Assembly (NCBI GenBank): GCA_902490735.1
Contig: CABUFC010000003.1
Location: 62,001-126,000 of the forward strand
Source of the DNA: an uncultured Oscillospiraceae bacterium
Lineage (GTDB): Bacteria; Bacillota; Clostridia; Oscillospirales; Acutalibacteraceae
Direction: 5' to 3'
DNA: 64,000 nucleotides
Of the stretch, positions 1 through 8,010 are shown piece after piece. The position numbers and the translations under genes are program-made. Under the pieces are notes generated by a model. It was given only the letters and a program-made list of their open reading frames with translations. It did no database searches and was not told the origin of the DNA. Position 1 is the stretch's first letter. Each line of letters opens with the position of its first letter.

Positions 1-707
1 CCCCCGTAACGTCTGTTGCGTTTATTAAAATCGTCAATGGCAGTATCAAGATCGCGCGTTTTAAAATCCGGCCACAAAATATCCGAAAACCAAAATTCGG
101 AATAAGCCGATTGCCAAATTAAAAAATTAGAAATCCGGCACTCACCGCTGGGTCTGATGATTAAATCCGGATCGGGCTGACCGCGTGAATAGAGATGTTG
201 TGAAATAAGATCTTCGTCAATTTCTTCGACGTTTATACCTTCTGCCACAATTTCTTTTAAAGCGTTTTTAATTTCATCCCTGCCACCGTAATTTATCGCA
301 AGGTTTACGTGAAGTCCTGTTGCCGCGGCACTGTCATCCTCTGCTTTTTTCATAAGACCAATTATGTCCGGCTCGAGATGCTCGAGGCTGCCTAAAAACT
401 GGAGGCTGATATTTTCTTCAATAAAATTAACACTATCGGTTAAATAATCCCTGAAAATATTCATTAAAGCATTGACTTCTTCTTTGGGTCTTCGCCAGTT
501 TTCGGTTGAAAAAGCGTAAACGGTAAGGTATTTTACACCTATTTTATTGCAATACCTTGCAATGGTTTTAAAATTTTTAGCGCCTGCGGCATGTCCTGCC
601 GAGCGAGGAAGACCCCTTTTTTTTGCCCAGCGACCGTTTCCGTCCATAATAATGGCTATATGAGTAGGAACATTTTTAATTATTTCCTTTTTTCTTTTTA
701 AAAACAT
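1..707 (-). CDS. uppS: Isoprenyl transferase (undecaprenyl diphosphate synthase), C-terminus cut by window edge
   Basis: Cis-prenyltransferase that condenses isopentenyl diphosphate onto farnesyl diphosphate to make the C55 lipid carrier for peptidoglycan and teichoic acid synthesis. About 235 residues are visible. The substrate-binding motif MDGNGRWA lies at about residues 21-28 with catalytic Asp22, and the conserved RPSGECRISNF block (the family usually has RTGGE or RPSGE) lies near the C-terminus. The frame reaches the left edge reading RRYG, which is where the family normally ends, so only a few residues are missing. It follows frr by 64 nt, the standard pyrH-frr-uppS order; a hairpin sits in that gap. 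The family identity is certain; the C-terminal end is not seen. Confidence 0.95.
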   Translation of the reverse strand, partial: MFLKRKKEIIKNVPTHIAIIMDGNGRWAKKRGLPRSAGHAAGAKNFKTIARYCNKIGVKYLTVYAFSTENWRRPKEEVNALMNIFRDYLTDSVNFIEENISLQFLGSLEHLEPDIIGLMKKAEDDSAAATGLHVNLAINYGGRDEIKNALKEIVAEGINVEEIDEDLISQHLYSRGQPDPDLIIRPSGECRISNFLIWQSAYSEFWFSDILWPDFKTRDLDTAIDDFNKRNRRYG

Positions 708-726
708 AATTCACCCGTTTTATAAG

Positions 727-767
727 AAAAATCCGAATTTAGACTTTTTCGTCCACATTCGGATTTT
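727..767 (-). terminator. Hairpin between frr and uppS, terminator- or attenuator-like
   Basis: Two perfect 11-nt arms (AAAATCCGAAT and its complement) flank an 18-nt loop that contains a short GAC/GTC inner pair. On the minus strand the second arm runs into TTTTTCTTAT. It begins 4 nt after the frr stop and ends 20 nt before the uppS start, so it could be a partial terminator or an mRNA-stabilising 3' structure inside the operon. Confidence 0.6.
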
Positions 768-771
768 ACAT

Positions 772-1326
772 TTAAATCTCCATAATCTCTTTCTCTTTTT
801 TAGAAGAAAGCTCGTCGATTTCCTTGCAGTATTTATCCGTAATGTTTTGGATCTTCTTTTCAAGATCTGCAAGATCGTCCTCGGTAATTTCGTTATTTTT
901 CTTTAAAGCTTTAGCTTTTTCAATACCATCACGACGAATATTTCTTACAGAAACTTTTGCATCCTCGCCGCGTTTGCTGATATCTTTTGTAAGATCTTTT
1001 CTGCGTTCCTCTGTGAGCTGCGGGAAAATAAGTCTAATAACCCTTCCGTCGTTTTGCGGATTTATTCCGATATCGGACGTTTGAATTGCCTTTTCAATAG
1101 ACTTTAAGGTTGATACGTCCCATGGCTGAATTTGCAAGACTCTGCCTTCGGGGACAGATATTGCCGCCATTTGCTGAATAGGAGTAGCCGAGCCGTAATA
1201 ATCAACCGTAATTTTATCTAAAACCTTTGGGTTTGCACGGCCTGCGCGAATGGCTTGAAAATCTTTATCGAGCGCCGCCATGGCTTTTTCCATTTTTTCT
1301 TCTATTCCGCCAATTAATTCCTGCAT
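772..1326 (-). CDS. frr: Ribosome recycling factor
   Basis: Releases ribosomal subunits and mRNA from the post-termination complex together with EF-G. The 184-residue length is the family norm. The family blocks RAGRANP (about residues 27-33), ATPIQQMA (about 47-54) and the C-terminal three-helix-bundle heptads are all present. AAAGGAG lies 8 nt before the ATG. It sits 12 nt downstream of pyrH and is presumably co-transcribed with it from the promoter at 2070-2098. The DNA in between shows no terminator. Confidence 0.98.
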   Translation of the reverse strand: MQELIGGIEEKMEKAMAALDKDFQAIRAGRANPKVLDKITVDYYGSATPIQQMAAISVPEGRVLQIQPWDVSTLKSIEKAIQTSDIGINPQNDGRVIRLIFPQLTEERRKDLTKDISKRGEDAKVSVRNIRRDGIEKAKALKKNNEITEDDLADLEKKIQNITDKYCKEIDELSSKKEKEIMEI

Positions 1327-1338
1327 ATCTATTCTCCT

Positions 1339-2043
1339 TTATTCAACTATTGTACCCTTATTTTCGCCGAGTACGGCTTTAACAATATTTTCAGGATCTT
1401 GTAAATTAAATACCAAAACCGGAAGCTTATTGTCCATGCAAAGAGAAGCCGCAGTACTGTCCATAACCTGAAGGCCTTTATTTAACACGTCAATAAAGCT
1501 AAGCTTATCGAACTTTTTGGCATTTTTGTTCTTTTTGGGGTCGCAGTCATAAACACCGTCAACATTCGTTGCTTTAAAAATTATATCCGCGTCAATTTCG
1601 ACTGCTCTAAGCGCTGCGGCGGTATCTGTTGTAAAAAACGGCTCTCCGAGTCCGCAACCGAAAATTACTACCCTGCCCTTTTCGAGATGTCTTAAAGCTT
1701 TATTTCTAATATACGGCTCTGCTATGGCGTTCATGTTAATAGCCGTTTGCACCCTAACGGGAACTCCAAGCTGCTCAAGACCGTCAGATAAAGCAAGAGA
1801 ATTTATTACCGTTGCAAGCATGCCCATGTGATCGGCTCTTGTGCGATCCATGTGTCCGCCCTCGCGTCCTCGCCAAAAATTGCCGCCACCGACAACAATT
1901 GCTACCTCAACGCCTAAATCCACTGTTTTTTTAATGCTTTTGCAAATATCTGTTACTTTATCAAAATCAAGGCCAAAGCCTTTGCCTGCAGCCAATGCTT
2001 CACCGCTTAATTTTAAAAGCACTCTTTTATAAATCGGTTTCAT
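1339..2043 (-). CDS. pyrH: UMP kinase
   Basis: Bacterial hexameric uridylate kinase of the amino-acid-kinase fold, making UDP from UMP and ATP in pyrimidine nucleotide synthesis. The 234 residues match the family. The LLKLSGEAL nucleotide-binding start is at residues 9-17, GGGNFWRG at about 52-59 and the TDTAAALRA loop is near 140. In most Firmicutes pyrH follows rpsB-tsf. Here it instead follows holB and has its own promoter, so the elongation-factor genes have been separated from it. The SD GGGGGAAGG lies directly before the start. Confidence 0.98.
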   Translation of the reverse strand: MKPIYKRVLLKLSGEALAAGKGFGLDFDKVTDICKSIKKTVDLGVEVAIVVGGGNFWRGREGGHMDRTRADHMGMLATVINSLALSDGLEQLGVPVRVQTAINMNAIAEPYIRNKALRHLEKGRVVIFGCGLGEPFFTTDTAAALRAVEIDADIIFKATNVDGVYDCDPKKNKNAKKFDKLSFIDVLNKGLQVMDSTAASLCMDNKLPVLVFNLQDPENIVKAVLGENKGTIVE

Positions 2044-2069
2044 AACCTTCCCCCAAAAATCTTTTAATT

Positions 2070-2098
2070 ATTTTACTATATTACTAAATTAATGTCAA
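2070..2098 (-). promoter_or_regulatory. Predicted sigma-A promoter for pyrH-frr-uppS
   Basis: On the minus strand, TTGACA (2098-2093), a 17-bp spacer and TAAAAT (2075-2070). The expected start near 2063 gives a leader of about 20 nt before the pyrH ATG. It separates pyrH from the preceding holB gene. Confidence 0.7.
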
Positions 2099-2103
2099 TA
2101 AAA

Positions 2104-2880
2104 CTACCGGCATAAAATATCAGCAACTGCGGCCGCAAGCAATTTTTGTGATGGATTATAATCGTACATTTGCTCGATACCTTTTATTTTATCTATAACA
2201 CTAAAAAGATATTTAGCAGAAAAATCGGTATAATTCCCTTTGCTTTTTTCTTTTAAAAGCTGAACCGAATACAGTGATATTCCGCTTATAATATCATAAA
2301 GCTCTGATCTGTTTTTAATAGAGGTTAATATTTTTGCGGCATTATAATAATTATTGGACTTTGCACAATTAAAAAGCTCTTCCACCGTACCGCGATTTGC
2401 AAAATTCTCGTCTTCTTCTGCGGAAATGCTGACAGCGCGCGAACGCACGGTTTCTAAAAGCGAGGCGCTGTTAGAAGTTACAATTATAAATACTGCCGAT
2501 TCGGGCGGTTCCTCCAAAATTTTTAAAAGCGCATTTTGGCAAATTGTGGTTAGTTTTTCAGCCCGAGTTATACAATAAACCCTTTTTTCTGCAAAAAAAG
2601 GCTTTAAATAAGAATCCTTTTTAAGTTCTCGGATTTCGTTTATTGTATAATTGCTTTTTTCCGGAGATATAACCTTAATATCCGGATGGGTTTTTGCGTC
2701 AGCTAAACGGCAGTTTTTGCAAGAATTACAAAAAACCGCGTCGTTATCACAAACAACAGATTTTGCAATATAATTGCAAATCTCTGTTGTGGTGTCCTCC
2801 TTGCCCTCTAATAACAATGTGTGAGGAAGGTGCATGGAATTTAAAAGGCTATCAATCCGGTTTTTTACTATCGTATTCAT
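2104..2880 (-). CDS. holB: DNA polymerase III delta' subunit
   Basis: Clamp-loader subunit of the AAA+ fold. The diagnostic LLKILEEPP block is at residues 118-126. A four-cysteine zinc cluster is formed by C44, C51, C54 and C57. The P-loop region (GKEDTTTE, near residue 26) lacks a proper Walker A, and the arginine-finger region reads SRA instead of SRC. Both fit delta', which does not hydrolyse ATP, rather than gamma/tau. At 258 residues it is short because the C-terminal collar domain is reduced. It starts 2 nt after the trpS stop, so it is translationally linked to trpS, an unusual neighbour; in Firmicutes holB is more often next to tmk. Confidence 0.88.
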   Translation of the reverse strand: MNTIVKNRIDSLLNSMHLPHTLLLEGKEDTTTEICNYIAKSVVCDNDAVFCNSCKNCRLADAKTHPDIKVISPEKSNYTINEIRELKKDSYLKPFFAEKRVYCITRAEKLTTICQNALLKILEEPPESAVFIIVTSNSASLLETVRSRAVSISAEEDENFANRGTVEELFNCAKSNNYYNAAKILTSIKNRSELYDIISGISLYSVQLLKEKSKGNYTDFSAKYLFSVIDKIKGIEQMYDYNPSQKLLAAAVADILCR

Positions 2881-2882
2881 AA

Positions 2883-3875
2883 TTACTTTATAAAGCCCAC
2901 TTTTTTCATTGCCTTGCTAAGTGTTCTGTATGCTACGGGGCCTGCTTTTTCAGCACCGGCGCGGTAAATATTTTCAAGTTCTTTTTTGTCTGAAATAAAA
3001 TTATTAAATCTTTCTCTAATAGGGCGAAGTTCTTCAATTACGGCTTCTGCTACCGCGGTTTTAAAATCCCCGTAGCCCTTGCCGCAAAACTCTTGCTCAA
3101 TTTCTTGAGCGGTTTTGCCTGTAACCGCAGAATAAATGGTAATAAGATTATTGATACCGTGTTTATCTTCACCGAAAGATACCGTACTGCCGCTATCTGT
3201 AACGGCGCGTTTGAATTTGCGCATAATTACATCCGGCTCGTCCAAAATTGCAATATATGAATTTTCATTTTCATCGGACTTTGACATTTTTTTAGTCGGG
3301 TCCTGCAAGGACATAATCTTTCCGCCGGATTTTCCGATAAGCGGCTCCGGCACTGTAAAGACATCGCCGTAAAGTCCGTTAAAGCGCCCGGCAATTGTGC
3401 GAGTAATTTCAAGATGCTGTTTTTGGTCGGCTCCTACCGGAACATAATCGGCTTTATAAAGAAGAATATCGGCCGCCATTAATGTTGGGTAAGCAAAAAG
3501 ACCAAGATTAATATTATCTGCATGCTTTTCGGATTTATCTTTAAACTGCGTCATTCTTGAAAGCTCGCCAAACTGCGTATAACAGCTAAGCAGCCATGCA
3601 AGCTCTGCGTGGCACGACACGTTCGACTGCAAAAACAGCGTACTGTTTATAGGGCTAAGTCCCAGTGCCAGCAAAAGCGCAAAAGTATCGTAAATTTGCT
3701 TGCGAAGATTTGCCGGTTCCTGCCTTACGGTGATGGCGTGTAAATCCGCAACTGCAAAAAAGCAATCGTAATCGTCGCTCATGTTTTTCCAGTTTTTAAG
3801 CGCACCGAGATAGTTTCCGAGTGTTATTTTTCCGCTTGGCTGGATACAGCTTAAAACTCTTTTTTTGTCTTCCAT
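2883..3875 (-). CDS. trpS: Tryptophanyl-tRNA synthetase
   Basis: Class I synthetase that charges tRNA-Trp. Its 330 residues match the compact bacterial form. The HIGH-like motif is TLGNYLGA at residues 18-25 and the KMSKS loop is at 195-199. The block VGADQKQHLE at about 146-155 is typical of the family. It lies 9 nt after the aminotransferase gene with no space for a T-box leader, although many Firmicutes trpS genes are T-box controlled. Expression would therefore depend on the promoter upstream of the aminotransferase gene. Confidence 0.98.
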   Translation of the reverse strand: MEDKKRVLSCIQPSGKITLGNYLGALKNWKNMSDDYDCFFAVADLHAITVRQEPANLRKQIYDTFALLLALGLSPINSTLFLQSNVSCHAELAWLLSCYTQFGELSRMTQFKDKSEKHADNINLGLFAYPTLMAADILLYKADYVPVGADQKQHLEITRTIAGRFNGLYGDVFTVPEPLIGKSGGKIMSLQDPTKKMSKSDENENSYIAILDEPDVIMRKFKRAVTDSGSTVSFGEDKHGINNLITIYSAVTGKTAQEIEQEFCGKGYGDFKTAVAEAVIEELRPIRERFNNFISDKKELENIYRAGAEKAGPVAYRTLSKAMKKVGFIK

Positions 3876-3884
3876 AATTCTCCT

Positions 3885-5066
3885 TTAAAACTCTCTGATT
3901 AATGTGCCTAGTTTTGCAATACCTTGTTCTATTTGTTCGTCTGTAGGCGTTGAATAATTAATTCTAAAATAGTTGGTTTTATCGCTTTCGTCGCATAAGA
4001 ACGCTGTTCCCGGCACCGTTGCAACGCCGTTTTCTACAGCATATTTGCAAAAGCCCACCATATCTTTGCCGTTTTCTATTCGACACCACAAAAACAAACC
4101 GCCTTCAACTTTTTGGAAGCTGATATCCGGCGAAAGATGAGTTTTGCAAAGGTCCATGCAAAGATTTGCTTTTTTGCGGTATATCGCTTGTATTTTACCA
4201 ATATGCCCGGCATAATCATAATTTGTCATAAACTCATGACAAACATGTTGTGCCCAAATGTTAGTATGTACATCGGATGTTTGCTTGCAAACAATCATTT
4301 TCTTTAATATTTCGGTATCGGCATAGGCATAGCCCACTCTCATTCCAGGAGAAAGCACTTTGGAAAAAGAACCTACATAAACCACGCGGCCGCTTTTGTC
4401 AAACGATTTTATAGGTAAAATATCTTCGCCGCTAAACCGAAGCTCACCGTAAGGATTGTCTTCAAGAATTATTACGTTATATTTTTCGGCAAGTTCTAAT
4501 ACTTTTTTGCGTTTTTCAAGACTCATTGTAATGCCGCTTGGATTTTGGAAGTTTGGGATAGTGTAAAACATTTTTGCCCCTGTTTTATTAAAAGCTTTTT
4601 CAAGAGCATCAATATCAACGCCGTCTCTTTCCATCTCGACGCCACACAGTTTAAAACCATAAGAACGAAAAGCATTTAACGAGCCGATAAAGCTTGGATT
4701 TTCACAAACGATAGTGTCCCCTTTGTTTAATAAAACCCTTGCCGCAAGCGCATTTGCCTGCTGAGCTCCTGAAGTTATCAGACAATCATGATTATCTGTA
4801 GTAAACCCGTATTTTTTTACATGATAATCTATTAATGTTTTTTTAAGCGGCATATACCCTTCAGTAACGGAATACTGCAGCGCATCTATAGGATGCTCCC
4901 TTAAAAGCTTTTCTGATATTTCCTGCACTTCTTTTACAGGAAATGCCTCGGGCGCGGGGTTGCCTGCCGAAAACGGTATCATCCCGGGCAAACTTGAAAG
5001 CTTTAATATTTCCCTTATAGCCGAAGGTTTTAACGCCTTGACAGTATCAGAAAACTCGAAATTCAT
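3885..5066 (-). CDS. PLP-dependent aminotransferase, class I/II (LysN/aromatic type)
   Basis: Fold-type I aminotransferase of 393 residues, related to 2-aminoadipate and aromatic transaminases and to the catalytic half of MocR regulators, but with no N-terminal wHTH domain. The PLP lysine is K236 in SFSK, the Asp-x-x-Tyr cofactor site is DNPY at 203-206, NFQNPSG is at 172-178, and the substrate carboxylate arginine is probably R368. SD AAGGAG lies 8 nt before the ATG. The donor and acceptor cannot be read from sequence. A role in feeding aromatic 2-keto acids to the IorAB system at 22663-24979 is possible but only inference. Confidence 0.85.
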   Translation of the reverse strand: MNFEFSDTVKALKPSAIREILKLSSLPGMIPFSAGNPAPEAFPVKEVQEISEKLLREHPIDALQYSVTEGYMPLKKTLIDYHVKKYGFTTDNHDCLITSGAQQANALAARVLLNKGDTIVCENPSFIGSLNAFRSYGFKLCGVEMERDGVDIDALEKAFNKTGAKMFYTIPNFQNPSGITMSLEKRKKVLELAEKYNVIILEDNPYGELRFSGEDILPIKSFDKSGRVVYVGSFSKVLSPGMRVGYAYADTEILKKMIVCKQTSDVHTNIWAQHVCHEFMTNYDYAGHIGKIQAIYRKKANLCMDLCKTHLSPDISFQKVEGGLFLWCRIENGKDMVGFCKYAVENGVATVPGTAFLCDESDKTNYFRINYSTPTDEQIEQGIAKLGTLIREF

Positions 5067-5097
5067 TAAAACGGCTCCTTAAGATTATATTAAGCTT

Positions 5098-5126
5098 ATT
5101 ATATCATTTACCTTTTTAAAAATCAA
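5098..5126 (-). promoter_or_regulatory. Predicted sigma-A promoter for the aminotransferase-trpS-holB unit
   Basis: On the minus strand, TTGATT (5126-5121), a 17-bp spacer and TATAAT (5103-5098). It is back to back with the ymdB promoter at 5137-5165, the two -35 boxes being 10 bp apart. Confidence 0.65.
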
Positions 5127-5136
5127 TATAATACGG

Positions 5137-5165
5137 TTGAAATTACGGCCAAAATAAAGTAAAAT
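5137..5165 (+). promoter_or_regulatory. Predicted sigma-A promoter for ymdB
   Basis: TTGAAA (5137-5142), a 17-bp spacer and TAAAAT (5160-5165). The expected start near 5172 leaves a leader of about 22 nt that includes the AAGGAAG ribosome site at 5181-5187. Confidence 0.6.
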
Positions 5166-5193
5166 AAATAAAAATATGCTAAGGAAGAAAAAA

Positions 5194-5982
5194 ATGAACA
5201 TATTATGTATTGGCGATGTCGTAGGTAACGGCGGAACAGAAGCGCTTTGTAAAGTATTGCCCGATATTAAGAGAAAAGTTAAAGCGGACCTTACAATCGT
5301 AAACGGCGAAAATGCTTCCGAAGGCAACGGCATACTGCCCTTTTCGGCAAATAAAATTTTCTCTTTCGGTGCGGATGTAATTACCGGCGGCAACCATTCT
5401 TTAAGGCGCCATGAAATTTATGATATGCTCGACACTAACGACCGCATTTTACGGCCACATAATTTCCCTGCGTCAACACCCGGAAAGGGCTATACATTAG
5501 TGGATATGGGGCGAATTAAAGTTGCGGTTTTAAATATACTTGGCGTTGTGTATTTAGAAAACCTTGACTGCCCTTTTAAAACTGCTGAATCGCTTATTAA
5601 AAAAGCTAAAGATGACAACGCGAAAATTATTGTTTTAGATTTTCACGCGGAAGCTACAAGCGAAAAAAAAGCATTATTTTACACACTGGACGGTAAAATC
5701 TCCGCAATGTTCGGCACGCACACGCATGTTGCCACAGCAGATGAAACTATATCTAACTACGGTACGGGATATATAACCGATATAGGAATGACCGGCCCAA
5801 TACACTCGGTTCTCGGAATAAAACCGGAAATTGCCATATCTAAAATGAGGGATAAGCTTCCGGTTAAATTTTTAAATGCCGATGGCCCTTATTGTTTAAA
5901 CGGTGTATTGTTTAGTTTTGATGATGCAACCGGTAAATGCATAAAAGCCGAACGCATAAAATATGATAATATTAATATATAA
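5194..5982 (+). CDS. ymdB: YmdB-family metallophosphoesterase (2',3'-cyclic-nucleotide phosphodiesterase)
   Basis: Calcineurin-like phosphoesterase of the YmdB/TIGR00282 family. In Bacillus this enzyme hydrolyses 2',3'-cAMP and affects developmental decisions. The family motifs are clear: CIGDVVG near the N-terminus (metal Asp8), NGENASEGNG, GGNH and the FHAEATSEK and GTHTHVATAD blocks. I start at 5194 (262 residues) because AAGGAAG lies 6 nt upstream. An earlier in-frame ATG at 5176 has no ribosome site and is only a few bases past the predicted transcription start. It is often the partner of rny; here it precedes a solute-binding lipoprotein with its own promoter. Confidence 0.92.
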   Translation: MNILCIGDVVGNGGTEALCKVLPDIKRKVKADLTIVNGENASEGNGILPFSANKIFSFGADVITGGNHSLRRHEIYDMLDTNDRILRPHNFPASTPGKGYTLVDMGRIKVAVLNILGVVYLENLDCPFKTAESLIKKAKDDNAKIIVLDFHAEATSEKKALFYTLDGKISAMFGTHTHVATADETISNYGTGYITDIGMTGPIHSVLGIKPEIAISKMRDKLPVKFLNADGPYCLNGVLFSFDDATGKCIKAERIKYDNINI

Positions 5983-5988
5983 TATATA

Positions 5989-6017
5989 TTGAAAAATTTT
6001 ATGTGCTATTGTATAAT
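5989..6017 (+). promoter_or_regulatory. Predicted sigma-A promoter for the binding-lipoprotein gene and downstream run
   Basis: TTGAAA (5989-5994), a 17-bp spacer and TATAAT (6012-6017). The -35 begins 7 bp after the ymdB stop. It could also serve the downstream genes through recG, because no terminator is visible before 11648. Confidence 0.65.
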
Positions 6018-6052
6018 AAAGAATAATTACCATGTTCGGAAGGATTAAAACT

Positions 6053-7630
6053 TTGAAAAACATTAAGTTTATTTCAATATTCTTGGTTTTTGCAATCCTT
6101 ATAAGTCTTGCCGGCTGTAAAAAGGCTTCAAACGAAGTTAATTCAGCCGAAAGCACTTCTTCTAATGAAGAAAAAAGCAATCTTTCAAGCTTTAAACTGC
6201 TTTATTGCTCGAAAGACTCTTTTGATCCATACAGATGCAAAACAAAACAGAATTTAGATTTATCGTATCTTTTGTTTGATCCGCTTATTAAGACGGACAA
6301 TAATTTTGATTATAAATATTGTCTTGCCGAATCCGCTGCAATTAATGGAAATCTTTGTTCGGTAGTGCTTAAAAACGCTAAGTTCAGCGACGGCACTTTG
6401 GTTACTGCGGATGACGTTGTTTTTTCTTTTGAAAAAGCAAAAAAGTCATCTACTGTATATGCATACTCGCTAAAAAATGCAATTTCGGCGACTGCAACCG
6501 GAACAAAATCGGTCTCTTTTAAATTGTCTAAAAATGATCCGTATTTTTACAACGTGCTGGATTTTCCGATAATTAAAAAAGGGAGCGACCATCTCACAAA
6601 TTCCGACAATAAAGAGCTTCCGCCAACCGGTTCCGGAAGGTATGTTTTTACTGAGGATCTAAAAAGCTTAATAAAAAATACAAATTATCACGGCGGCGGC
6701 GGGTCGTTTGAAACGATATCGTTAATTGATTCTCCCGATAATGAGTCGTCGTTAAACAATATAGAAATCGGCGCGGTGGATTATTATTTTTCCGATTTAG
6801 CGGACGGGACTTTCCCAAAAATGAACGGTAAAAAAGCGCAAATCAACATGACCAATTTGGTTTTTTTGGGCGTAAATCAAAACAACATATATTTAAGTAA
6901 AGTGCTTGTGCGCCAGGCGGTTTCAGCGGCAATTAACAGAACGGTTATAGCGGAAAATCAGTATTTCACCAATGCCACCGAAGCGGTAGGACCATTTCCT
7001 TCTTGCTTTGCACCTGCAATTGATTATCAAACCATTAAACCAACAGACAGTGCCGAAACTGTAAAAAACAACTTGACAAGCGCAGGTTTTACGGATAGAG
7101 ACAGCGAAGGGTATTATATTTCTTCAAACAAGCGTGTTTCTTTAAGAATTCTTGTGAACAAGGACAACGAGGTGCGTTTATCTGCAGCCAAAAAAATTGC
7201 AGAGCAATTAAACACATCCGGAATATATGCAACTGTAAAAGCCGTATCAAGAGCCGAGTATGACAGTGCTATTAGCGCAAAAAACTACGATCTTTATTTG
7301 GGCGAAATGAAATATTCGGCAAATATGGATTTAACCGAATTGTGTGATTTTGTTTATACGCACGGGTTTTATGGCAACAGCACACAAAACACTGCAAGCA
7401 CTTCGTCAGAACCGGAGCAAAACGGAAGCAGCATAACAACAAAATCTGCGGTATCAAAGTTTTATTCCGGCGAAATTACAATCGGGGATTTAATAACGGT
7501 ATTTACTTCCGAGCTTCCCGTAATTCCGGTAGTATTCAGAACAGGTCTTGCGGTATACACAAACAACATTAAAAACAATCTTACCCCATCTTACAGTGAT
7601 TTGTTTTATGGATTTGAAAAAATATATTAG
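6053..7630 (+). CDS. Extracellular solute-binding lipoprotein, family 5 (oligopeptide type)
   Basis: Periplasmic-binding-protein type II lipoprotein related to OppA/DppA. With the TTG at 6053 as start (525 residues; SD GGAAGG at 6037-6042), the signal peptide ends in a LAGC lipobox with Cys22 as the lipidated residue. An earlier in-frame ATG at 6032 would place the SD inside the frame. A Ser/Glu-rich linker follows, then an SBP-5 body with SDGTLVTADDVVFSF and a VRQAVSAAINR block. No permease or ATPase genes are adjacent, so it is an orphan component. The substrate is unknown, with peptides the default for the family. Confidence 0.85.
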   Translation: MKNIKFISIFLVFAILISLAGCKKASNEVNSAESTSSNEEKSNLSSFKLLYCSKDSFDPYRCKTKQNLDLSYLLFDPLIKTDNNFDYKYCLAESAAINGNLCSVVLKNAKFSDGTLVTADDVVFSFEKAKKSSTVYAYSLKNAISATATGTKSVSFKLSKNDPYFYNVLDFPIIKKGSDHLTNSDNKELPPTGSGRYVFTEDLKSLIKNTNYHGGGGSFETISLIDSPDNESSLNNIEIGAVDYYFSDLADGTFPKMNGKKAQINMTNLVFLGVNQNNIYLSKVLVRQAVSAAINRTVIAENQYFTNATEAVGPFPSCFAPAIDYQTIKPTDSAETVKNNLTSAGFTDRDSEGYYISSNKRVSLRILVNKDNEVRLSAAKKIAEQLNTSGIYATVKAVSRAEYDSAISAKNYDLYLGEMKYSANMDLTELCDFVYTHGFYGNSTQNTASTSSEPEQNGSSITTKSAVSKFYSGEITIGDLITVFTSELPVIPVVFRTGLAVYTNNIKNNLTPSYSDLFYGFEKIY

Positions 7631-7641
7631 GAGGACTTAAA

Positions 7642-7989
7642 ATGATCACCTATGAAACGAGATTTGGTAAAATAAACTTTTCCAATGAATATTTTGCAAA
7701 GCTGATCGGGCGAGCCGCAACATCTTGTTTTGGCGTTGTCGGTATGGTTCCGCACGGGCCGCTTCAAAAATTAAGAAAAGTATTTTTAAAGAATAAACTT
7801 GACACAGGTGTTGTAATCACCGGAGATATAAACTCTATTTCTGTGGATTTACACATCATTGTAAGCTATGGCATGAACATAAGCGCAATTGCAAAAAGCA
7901 TTACCCACAAGGTAAAATACGCGGTTATGGAAGCCACCGGTATTAAGGTTGACAAAGTAACCATTAGGGTTGACGGCGTCAAAGGATAA
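7642..7989 (+). CDS. Asp23/Gls24-family protein (YloU type)
   Basis: Small alkaline-shock-protein family member of 115 residues. The Asp23 core is seen in VGMVPHG and in the closing VTIRVDGVKG, which resembles the family's usual VxVxVxGI ending. GGAGG lies just before the ATG. It is followed by the DhaL/DegV-type gene 21 nt later. The yloU-yloV-recG order is conserved in Firmicutes, which supports the call. The biochemical role of this family is not firmly known; it is often linked to the cell envelope. Confidence 0.88.
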   Translation: MITYETRFGKINFSNEYFAKLIGRAATSCFGVVGMVPHGPLQKLRKVFLKNKLDTGVVITGDINSISVDLHIIVSYGMNISAIAKSITHKVKYAVMEATGIKVDKVTIRVDGVKG

Positions 7990-8010
7990 TTATCGTATTA
8001 AAGGAGTGTA

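Noticed and set aside
2883..3890. Possible T-box leader for trpS, and likewise for proS at 45327-45392
   Set aside because: The gaps are 9 nt and 66 nt, too short for a T-box, and no T-box core sequence was seen.
5176..5193. ATG at 5176 as the ymdB start
   Set aside because: The AAGGAAG ribosome site at 5181-5187 lies within this extension and the predicted transcription start is near 5172.
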